From JBHENC01 sp046262295 (GTDB taxonomy: Bacteria > Acidobacteriota > Blastocatellia > Pyrinomonadales > Pyrinomonadaceae), in the NCBI GenBank assembly GCA_046262295.1, contig JBHENC010000004.1, positions 124,001 to 188,000 on the forward strand: a stretch of 64,000 nt of DNA, in the 5' to 3' direction. Numbering within the stretch: the stretch's first letter is position 1; the number at the start of each line of letters is the position of its first letter. Shown here one piece after another: positions 1 through 6,579 of this stretch. The notes beneath the pieces were generated by a model. That model was given only the letters and a program-made list of their open reading frames with translations. It had not been told where the DNA came from and did not search any database. Made by a program: the position numbers and the translations under genes.

Positions 1-1
1 C

Positions 2-697
2 CTCGCGCGCGGCATTGACGCGGCGGCGCACAGGGGCGCGCTCGAAGCGGGTGGGCGCACGGTCGCCGTCATCGGCACGGGCATTGACGAAATTTATCCG
101 CGCGAACACAAAAAGCTGGCCGCCGAAATTCTCGAACGCGGCGGCGCAATCGTCTCCGAGTTTCCTTTAGCGACGCCGCCCACGCCGCAAAACTTTCCCT
201 ATCGCAATCGCGTCATCAGCGGCTTGAGCTTCGGCGTGTTGCTCGTCGAAGCGGCGGAGAATTCCGGTTCGTTAATTACGGCGCGGATGGCGATGGAGCA
301 GAACCGCGAAGTCTGGGCGGTTCCCGGCAACATCACTTCGCGGAATTCCTTCGGCACAAACTATTTGATTAAGGGCGCGGGCGCGAAACTCGTGCAGCAG
401 TGGCAGGATATCGCTGTTGAATTGCCCGCAGAGATTGCCGCGCGCCTGCTGCCGCCGGAACCGAAGAAAAGAAGCAAGACAAACGCAATACCACAACTAT
501 CTTTAATGGATGAGACGTTAACGGAAAACGAACGCCGCATACTAGCGTCGCTTTCAACCGATGAGGCCACACATATTGACGATCTCGCAGAGACGTGTCA
601 GCTCAACATCTCCGAACTAACAGAAGCCTTGCTCGGGCTGGAGATGAGGGAAGTGATACGGCAGCTTCCCGGAAGATGCTTTGTCAGAAAACTCTAA
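2..697 (+). CDS. dprA: DNA processing protein DprA, C-terminal part (5' end outside window)
   Basis: The frame is open from the window edge, so the N-terminus is missing. The visible part begins with the Rossmann-fold signature LARGIDAAAHRGAL and continues through VIGTGIDEIYP, FPYRNRVISGLS, EAAENSGSLITA and VWAVPGNI, all typical of DprA/Smf. A linker follows, then a C-terminal winged-helix-like region (about the last 65 residues, TENERRILASLSTDEATHIDDLAE). DprA binds incoming single-stranded DNA in the cytoplasm and loads RecA during natural transformation. The family is recognised with confidence; whether this organism is competent cannot be judged from the window. No downstream partner gene is seen, and the next 2.6 kb is a decayed accessory region. 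Confidence 0.95.
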   Translation, partial: LARGIDAAAHRGALEAGGRTVAVIGTGIDEIYPREHKKLAAEILERGGAIVSEFPLATPPTPQNFPYRNRVISGLSFGVLLVEAAENSGSLITARMAMEQNREVWAVPGNITSRNSFGTNYLIKGAGAKLVQQWQDIAVELPAEIAARLLPPEPKKRSKTNAIPQLSLMDETLTENERRILASLSTDEATHIDDLAETCQLNISELTEALLGLEMREVIRQLPGRCFVRKL

Positions 698-786
698 CGC
701 AGGCAAAAGTTTAAGCCGCCGCTTCAAAGCCCTGAAGCGCGCATAGGTTATGCAAAAAAGTTCGATGAAAGCTTCTTTGCCGCCGC

Positions 787-1194
787 TTACTTGTGAGCGG
801 ATTTTGTTTCGCTGAAAATTGCCGAAGCCGGGAACTTGGGGCCGCCGCCGAGAAAGCTCGGCAGCGTGAGCGTCTGCGGCGCGTTCGAGAAATAGAGCTT
901 GGCGGCGAACGTGTCGTTATCATTGACGCGGTAATCGAAGTTGGCGTTGAACTGGTTCTCCTCAAACGATGAAGGAGTCGAGCCGGAGAACCGCCCGCCC
1001 GCTTGCGGCGTCGGAATCAGAAACTGCCCGTTCGCAAGTTTCGTGTTCAAAAGCGCGAGCGCCGTCGGATTGATGGCGGTCAAACCGAAAGCGGTTCTCA
1101 GCGTCGCTTCCGAACGATCACTCGTTAATCTGGGATCAACCAGAATGTTGGAAGATAGGCTGTTGATAATCGAAGCGTGTGAAGTGGTTAATTC
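787..1194 (-). pseudogene. Fragment of an Oar-like TonB-dependent receptor
   Basis: Read on the minus strand, the frame from 1194 to the stop at 787 gives about 135 residues resembling an internal part of the large acidobacterial TonB-dependent (Oar/carboxypeptidase-regulatory type) receptors. Recognisable pieces are NILVDPRLTSDRSEATLRTA, LALLNTKLANGQFLIPTP and the beta-barrel-like FNANFDYRVNDNDTFAAKLYFSN. There is no signal peptide, no regulatory domain, no plug and no C-terminal barrel, and the frame has no proper start. Intact members are around 1000 residues. I therefore call it a relic. The assignment rests on recall of the family's sequence style, not a search. Confidence 0.6.
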
Positions 1195-1333
1195 TTAAAC
1201 AGTGCGTATGTGAAGTGTCTAAAAATTGAGCGTTGGGACTGGTTTGCCTAAATAACCTTTAATCTAACGGGTTTTTGGCAGGTAAGCGGCACAAGCTTCG
1301 ATCTGGTTTGTTCAGTAATATTTAAGAATGTTG

Positions 1334-1395
1334 TTGACAACCGTACAGACTTCCTGTACATCTATACTTGACACACGTACAGGCTTCCTGTACAT
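1334..1395 (+). promoter_or_regulatory. Tandem promoter-operator repeat of the toxin-antitoxin pair
   Basis: Two copies of a 28-bp unit lie at 1334-1361 and 1368-1395. Each has TTGACA followed by a palindrome. The second, GTACAGGCTTCCTGTAC (1377-1393), is a perfect inverted repeat with a 3-base centre; the first (1343-1359) has one mismatch. The repeat period is 34 bp. TGTACA hexamers are the known core of YefM operators in E. coli, so these are probably the antitoxin binding sites. The second TTGACA (1368-1373) has TACATT 17 bases downstream as a -10 candidate. Confidence 0.75.
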
Positions 1396-1431
1396 TTTCG
1401 CTCCGTACAAAGAAATTGGAGGCAAGGGTCT

Positions 1432-1743
1432 ATGTTTGTAGAGACGACCTACACCAGTGCTCGGGCTAATTTGGCAAAGCTATGCCAGCAGGTGTCCGCA
1501 GATCGTGACATTGTTAGAATTACTCGTCGTAAAGGTCAAGACGTGATATTAATATCGGCAGATGAGCTGGCGGGTCTAATGGAAACGGCTCACCTGCTCC
1601 GCTCACCCAAGAACGCAGCCCGCTTGCTGTCTGCAATTAAGAAGGCTCACAAAGCGGATGGTAGTCCGCAGAGCATTGATGAATTGCGAGATGAGGTAGG
1701 GCTTAGTGAAGAAAGGGCAGCCTCAGCCACGTCCGGCTTCTAA
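1432..1743 (+). CDS. YefM/Phd-family antitoxin
   Basis: A 103-residue protein of the YefM/Phd family. It neutralises the YoeB-type toxin encoded just downstream and represses its own operon by binding palindromic operators. The N-terminal half (TSARANLAKLCQQV, IVRITRRKGQDVILISADEL) is the Phd/YefM DNA-binding fold, and ETAHLLRSPKNAARLL is the typical helix before the C-terminal toxin-binding tail. The ATG is preceded by GGAGG at 1418-1422. The palindromic repeats directly upstream support autoregulation, which is a family property and not demonstrated here. The reading of the pair as a toxin-antitoxin system is firm. The neighbourhood of gene fragments suggests horizontal arrival. Confidence 0.92.
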   Translation: MFVETTYTSARANLAKLCQQVSADRDIVRITRRKGQDVILISADELAGLMETAHLLRSPKNAARLLSAIKKAHKADGSPQSIDELRDEVGLSEERAASATSGF

Positions 1744-1750
1744 TAAGCAA

Positions 1751-1778
1751 GTCGGCGCTTCAAAACAGGAGCGCCGAC
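1751..1778 (+). promoter_or_regulatory. Hairpin enclosing the toxin ribosome binding site
   Basis: GTCGGCGCT (1751-1759) and AGCGCCGAC (1770-1778) form a perfect 9-bp stem with a 10-base loop, between the antitoxin stop (1741-1743) and the toxin ATG (1781). The Shine-Dalgarno GGAG (1768-1771) lies at the loop/stem boundary and would be partly masked. There is no T-run, so it is not a terminator. Control of toxin translation is inferred. Confidence 0.6.
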
Positions 1779-1780
1779 CA

Positions 1781-2041
1781 ATGTCTAAAGAATCTGTTTT
1801 TCAATCAGAGTTCCGCGAAGATTTACTACATTGGGTGACAACCGACCATAGAACTGCAAAGCGGGTTCTCGAGTTGGTCGAAGCCATCATGCGTGACCCG
1901 TTTGACGGAATAGGCAAACCTGAGCCACTAAAGTTTTTAGGGGCTGACATCTGGTCTCGGCGTATAACCCAAGAGCATCGCCTTGTTTATATGGTAAAGG
2001 ACACGCGCATTGATTTCTTAATGAGTAGGTATCATTACTGA
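1781..2041 (+). CDS. YoeB/Txe-family mRNA interferase toxin
   Basis: An 86-residue YoeB-family ribosome-dependent endoribonuclease. I place the start at ATG 1781 (MSKESVF) because homologues begin there and GGAG lies 9 bases upstream. The frame is open further upstream to 1706, inside the antitoxin gene. Conserved features are HWVTTDHRTAKRVLELVEAI, PFDGIGKPEPLKF, WSRRITQEHRLVY and the C-terminal RYHY. The E. coli YoeB catalytic residues (Glu46, Arg65, His83) have counterparts in GKPEPLK, WSRRI and RYHY, so the toxin looks active. It follows its antitoxin in the usual order. Translation may be held back by the hairpin around its start. Confidence 0.93.
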   Translation: MSKESVFQSEFREDLLHWVTTDHRTAKRVLELVEAIMRDPFDGIGKPEPLKFLGADIWSRRITQEHRLVYMVKDTRIDFLMSRYHY

Positions 2042-2372
2042 CTACTAATTTTACTCACGCTTTATTTCACTCACGCTACTTCCGCCCAAAACTTCGGCTT
2101 TAGATTCAATTCAAACATACTCTGCATAAGGCAGCAGAGGTTATGACAAAGCACCTTATACCAAGTTATAGTCAAAGGAGATGTTGAGTTAGCAGCGGGT
2201 TGATCCGGCGCGGACTGGCGAAATAGTTACCTTGCAATGGAAAGCGAAACTCTCTTTTCAGTGCAACTTGGTGTTAAAAGCAATAGCGCAGCTTTTTGGT
2301 TGCACAGTGACAAGATTACCACCTTGGCGGATATTTATTCGGCGTTCTTAATTTCCGTCGCGCAACTTGCGA
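2042..2372. other. Intergenic stretch, no gene seen
   Basis: About 330 bases between the toxin and the activator pseudogene. It is less GC-rich than the surroundings and contains a doubled ACTCACGCT near 2053-2077. A 63-codon frame at 2237-2428 is not credible: it has no family resemblance and overlaps the pseudogene. I see no convincing terminator for the toxin-antitoxin operon. Confidence 0.5.
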
Positions 2373-3318
2373 TCAGAGGGCGCCGTGATTGTACGTGCGC
2401 ATTTTGTTGTAGAGAGTTGTGCGTGTGATGCCGAGAATCTCCGCCGCCTTGCTGAGATTTTGCCCGGTCGCCGTGAGTATTCTCTGAACGTGCAGGCTTT
2501 CGACTTCGTCGAGCGAGAGAAGTTGTTCGTTATCGTCGCGCGGTGTCGCTACCGCCTTATTCTTCGAGACCGCCGAACGGCAGTTCGCTGGCGTGTATGC
2601 GGTCGCCTGCGCAGAGTATGATGGCGCGCTCGATGACGTTGCGCAGTTCGCGTATGTTGCCGGGCCAGTCATAACTCTCCAGCCATATCTCCGCTTTGGG
2701 CGTCACGCCCTGCGCGCGGCGGTTCAGCTTCTGATTAAATTGCGTGATGAAGTGTTCGACGAGCGGCAGAATATCTTCCCGGCGTTCGCGCAAAGGCGGC
2801 AGCATCAGCGGCATCACGCTCAAGCGATAGAAGAGGTCTTCGCGGAAACGTCCGCGCTTAATCTCGCCCTGTAAATTTTTGTTGGTGGCGGCGATCACGC
2901 GCACGTTCACCTGTTTCTCCTGAACGCCGCCGACGCGCCGGAATTTCTTGTGCTCAAGGGCGTGCCGCAGCTTGGCCTGAATCGAAGCCTCCACCTCCGC
3001 GATTTCGTCGAAGAAGATAGTTCCTTCATGGCTCAATTCGAGTAGCCCCAAAATGTGTGCCCGCTCGATGTCGAGCGCAGCGAGCAAGGCCGCCAGATCA
3101 TCCGCCAGCGTTTTGATTGTCAGCGGCTCGCCGGGCTTGTCGGATTGTCCTATGCCGCGCGGATCGAAAACGATAACGCGAAATCTACGCGCCAGCGTTT
3201 CGAGCTATTTGAACCACAGCCATAAGCCTGTTCTGAAGCCGGGAATTAGAATCAGCGGCGCGCCCGCGCCGTGACTTTCATAGTAAAGATGAATCTCGCC
3301 GACTTTGCTGACGGGCAT
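2373..3318 (-). pseudogene. Chimeric pseudogene: alpha/beta-hydrolase head joined to sigma-54 activator
   Basis: From ATG 3318 the frame reads as an alpha/beta-hydrolase N-terminus (GEIHLYYESHGAGAPLILIPG, then VIVFDPRGIGQSDKPGEP and LAALLAALDIERAHILG). It is interrupted by an in-frame TAG at 3205-3207, probably a former CAG. Without a gap it then runs, near 3053, into the middle of an NtrC-type AAA+ domain: LLELSHEGTIFFDEI, RRVGG, VRVIAATNKNL, FREDLFYRLSVMPL, PPLRERREDI and DWPGNIRELRNVIERA. The activator frame stops at 2557; its Fis-type HTH (LSKAAEILGITRTTLYNKMR) lies in another frame ending at 2373, so a one-base indel separates the two. The receiver domain and Walker A are gone. A deletion fused two unrelated genes, and the product then decayed. 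No function is expected. Confidence 0.8.
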
Positions 3319-3902
3319 AGTAAACGGCGGAAATAAGTTGACGGGGCAAGCCCTGCGCCGGTTTTGATTCTACGAGATTCTCGCTAAACGAACGCCCGTA
3401 TTTTTATCCGTACCCTTAGCCCACTGTTAACTCCGGTTGCAAAAGAGGATACTCGTAGAACTTCCAACGAAGCTTTTTCCGGCGTTGATTCATCGTGTTC
3501 CGGTTTAATCGGCAGCCCGTGTCGGAAAGTTGCAGTAGGCTTGGCACAGCGTATGCTAGAGTAGCCTGCGAATAGCGCACAATGCGGCAGAAATGCGCCG
3601 TAGTGGTGCAAAGCGCAGCAGCTTAAAGCCGCTATCATGTCCTGCTTTGCCTCGCTTGCGATGGTTTTCATACTTCATGCGCCGATTTATCGAAGGCGCT
3701 TTGAGATGCTCGAACCGATCATCCATCCCTGTCCGACGAAAAAGAAACTATTAATAATCCCCTGCGCTCCGGTCGGCGACTCGCTGCCGGAAGGGGATGA
3801 ACGGAAGTTGCGCGCGTTCGCTGTGTGTCGGGAGCGGAGTAAACCGTAGCGGTGGAAGGCGCAATTTACGCGAAAGCGCGGCAGTGAATTTCACTAACAG
3901 AT
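3319..3902. other. Non-coding stretch upstream of the kinase operon
   Basis: About 580 bases with no credible gene; the short frames at 3384-3671 (minus) and 3637-3849 (plus) show no family features. A stem-loop with arms ATCCCCT (3757-3763) and AGGGGAT (3792-3798) and an inner CGGC/GCCG pair lies about 100 bases before the kinase start. It could be a 5' leader structure, but no known riboswitch is recognised. Confidence 0.35.
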
Positions 3903-6578
3903 ATGACCGACAACTCGACAAGTGATCGTAGCGATAAGGCGAAGGTCTTCAAGGATATTGCGATTATCTTTGCGCTCGGCGTCATAGTTTTCGCGTTGGT
4001 GTTCGTCTTCGATGTTTTCAGCATAATTCAATCATGGAGTCCAATCCATCGTGAAAACATTATTCATATTGATGAATTGATTGCCCTGCTGGTATTTCCG
4101 GCAATCGCCTTCGGTCTCTTTTTCCTGCGGCGGTGGCGCGACCTGAAAGGCGATGTCGCCGAACGCAGGCAGATCGAAGATGCGCTGCGACGTTCCGAAC
4201 GCGATTACCGCGAACTGTTCGAGCAGGCTCACGATGCGATTATTATTCTGACTCCCGAAGACGAAACCATTCTCGATGTCAATCAACGCGCCTGTGATGT
4301 TTACGGTTTCAGCCGCGCCGAGTTTATCGGTATGTCTCTGAAGGAGATTTCGCGGAATCCCAATCGCGGGGAACGCAAGATCGAAGAAACGCTGGCCGCC
4401 GGAACGTATCTTAATTTTGAAACGGTGCAGTGCCGGAAGGACGCGACGGAGATGCTGCTTGAGATCAATGCCGCCGTCATTAACTATAAGGGACGCCGTG
4501 CCATCTTAAGTATCAACCGTGATGTGACAAAGCGAAAGCAGGGCGAAGAGGCGTTGCGCAAGGCCAAGTCCGGCCTTGAAATCAAAGTAGCAGAGCGCAC
4601 GAGCCAGCTACGCGATGCCAACGCGCACCTGCAACGCGAACTCGCCGAGCGCCGCCGCATCGAAGAAGCTTTACGGGAAAGCGAAAAGCGTTACCGGCAG
4701 ATCGTCGAATCCGCAGACCATCTCATCTGCAAGACGGATGCCGACGGATACTTCACCTTTGTCAATCACACTTTCAAGCGGATGCTGAAATATCCCAGCG
4801 AAAGTCTTCCCGGCCTGCATTATCTGGACGTGATCCACCCGGACTATCGTGCGGCGGTGGCAAAGTTCTACATCCGTCAAAGATTAAAAAAAATTCCCAG
4901 CACGTACTATGAATTCCCCGTCATCGCCGAAGACGGAGAATCCTTCTGGCTCGGACAGAACGTGCAAATGATCGTCGAGGAAGATCGTATCGCCGGATTC
5001 CAATCGCTCGCGCGCGACATCACCGCGCGCAAACAGGCGGAAGACGAATTGCTGGTGGCGAAGGAACGCCTGCAACAGCTTCTCTCTTCAAGCCCGGCGG
5101 TGCTTTATAGCTTCAAAGCGGCGGGAGATTTCGGCCCCTCCTTTATCAGCGAAAACGTCTTCGCGCAACTCGGCTATGAAGCTGCGGAGTTTATCAACGA
5201 TCCGGGCTTCTGGGTTGACCGTATCCACCCGGAAGACCGTCCGGCAGTTTTGGCGGGCTATCCGAACCTTTTCGAGCAGGGGCACACGCTCGGTGAATAT
5301 CGCTTTCTGCACAGGGACGGCGGCTATCGTTGGATACGCGACGAACTGAAGATGGTGCGCGATGCGGACGGCACGCCGTTGGAACTCGTCGGCTACTGGA
5401 TTGACATCACGGAGCGCAAGCAGGCGGAAGAAAAGCTGCGCAAGGCGCACGACGAACTGGAACAAAGAGTGCAGGCGCGAACCCTGCAACTGGCGCGCAC
5501 CAACGATACGCTCCGCTTTGAGATCAACGAGCGCAAGCAGACCGAAGCTTCGCTCATGGAAAGCGAGGAACGATTCCGCCAGATTGCAGAGAATATTCAG
5601 GAAGTTTTCTGGATGAGTGAACCGGATAAGACCAGAATAATCTATATCAGTCCCGGCTATGAAAAGATTTGGGGGCGAACGTGCGAAAGCCTGTACGCCT
5701 CGCCTCGTTCATGGCTGGAAACGATTTATCCCGATGATCGAGAGCGCGTTAGCGAGGCGGCGATGACGAAACAGCTTCAGGGAAGCTACGACGAAGAGTA
5801 CCGGATCGTGCGGCCTGACGGAACGATTCAATGGATACATGATCGCGCTTTTCCGGTGCATGATGAATCCGGGCGAGTTTACCGTATCGCCGGAATCGCC
5901 GACGACATCACGCAGCGCAAGGAAGTCGAAGCGAATATCAATGCGTCGCTGCACGAAAAAGAAGTCCTGCTCAAAGAGATTCATCATCGCGTGAAGAATA
6001 ACTTGCAGGTTATCTCCAGCCTGCTCAGTTTACAGTCGAAAAACATCAGGGATGAACGGGCGCTGGCCGTATTAAAGGAGAGCGGCAACCGCGTTCGATC
6101 AATGGCGCTGATACACGAAAAATTGTACCGCTCTGAAAATCTGGCGAAGATTGATTTCGCCGCCTACGTGCGCAACCTGACCGCCAATCTGTTTCGCTCT
6201 TACGGGGTCAATGCGGACACCGTCCGCTTGAGAATAGAGATAGAGAATATTCTGCTCGGCATAGATATGGCGCTGCCCTGCGGCTTGATAATCAACGAGC
6301 TTGTTTCCAACTCGCTAAAATATGCTTTCCCTGCAGACCGCGAAGGTGAAGTCTGCGTCGGGCTTTACACGCCGCGTCGCAATGAATTCGTGCTCACGGT
6401 GGGCGATAACGGCGTCGGCTTTCCGCCGGATGTGAACTATCGTAACGCGGAATCCCTGGGCTTACAGTTGGTCAATACTCTGACGGATCAATTAAACGGC
6501 GCGCTTGAGCTTCGCAACGGCGTTGGAACCGCATTCGAGATAAGGTTCACAGAGTCAGTAAATGAAGGAGCATCATAA
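3903..6578 (+). CDS. Membrane PAS-rich sensor histidine kinase (HisKA_2 type)
   Basis: An 891-residue sensor kinase. Two hydrophobic segments (about residues 17-40 and 58-76) anchor it in the inner membrane. Four PAS/PAC repeats follow (roughly 95-215, 260-380, 390-510, 560-685), linked by charged coiled coils; typical pieces are ELFEQAHDAIIILTPED, RDITARKQAEDEL and WIDITERKQAEEK. The phosphoacceptor region LLKEIHHRVKNNLQVISSLL is the HisKA_2 form, and an ATP-binding domain (NELVSNSLKYAFP, VGDNGVGFP, LGLQLV) closes the protein. Its stop overlaps the ribosome binding site of the next gene, so the two form an operon and the downstream receiver may take its phosphate. The stimulus is unknown; soluble PAS domains suggest redox, light or small-molecule sensing. 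Possible product class: kinase feeding a general-stress or partner-switch response. Confidence 0.92.
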   Translation: MTDNSTSDRSDKAKVFKDIAIIFALGVIVFALVFVFDVFSIIQSWSPIHRENIIHIDELIALLVFPAIAFGLFFLRRWRDLKGDVAERRQIEDALRRSERDYRELFEQAHDAIIILTPEDETILDVNQRACDVYGFSRAEFIGMSLKEISRNPNRGERKIEETLAAGTYLNFETVQCRKDATEMLLEINAAVINYKGRRAILSINRDVTKRKQGEEALRKAKSGLEIKVAERTSQLRDANAHLQRELAERRRIEEALRESEKRYRQIVESADHLICKTDADGYFTFVNHTFKRMLKYPSESLPGLHYLDVIHPDYRAAVAKFYIRQRLKKIPSTYYEFPVIAEDGESFWLGQNVQMIVEEDRIAGFQSLARDITARKQAEDELLVAKERLQQLLSSSPAVLYSFKAAGDFGPSFISENVFAQLGYEAAEFINDPGFWVDRIHPEDRPAVLAGYPNLFEQGHTLGEYRFLHRDGGYRWIRDELKMVRDADGTPLELVGYWIDITERKQAEEKLRKAHDELEQRVQARTLQLARTNDTLRFEINERKQTEASLMESEERFRQIAENIQEVFWMSEPDKTRIIYISPGYEKIWGRTCESLYASPRSWLETIYPDDRERVSEAAMTKQLQGSYDEEYRIVRPDGTIQWIHDRAFPVHDESGRVYRIAGIADDITQRKEVEANINASLHEKEVLLKEIHHRVKNNLQVISSLLSLQSKNIRDERALAVLKESGNRVRSMALIHEKLYRSENLAKIDFAAYVRNLTANLFRSYGVNADTVRLRIEIENILLGIDMALPCGLIINELVSNSLKYAFPADREGEVCVGLYTPRRNEFVLTVGDNGVGFPPDVNYRNAESLGLQLVNTLTDQLNGALELRNGVGTAFEIRFTESVNEGAS

Positions 6579-6579
6579 A

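Noticed and set aside
2237..2428. A 63-codon plus-strand frame
   Set aside because: No family resemblance, poor ribosome binding site, and overlaps the activator pseudogene.
3637..3849. A 70-codon frame before the kinase operon
   Set aside because: No recognisable protein features; the sequence also folds as a leader stem-loop.
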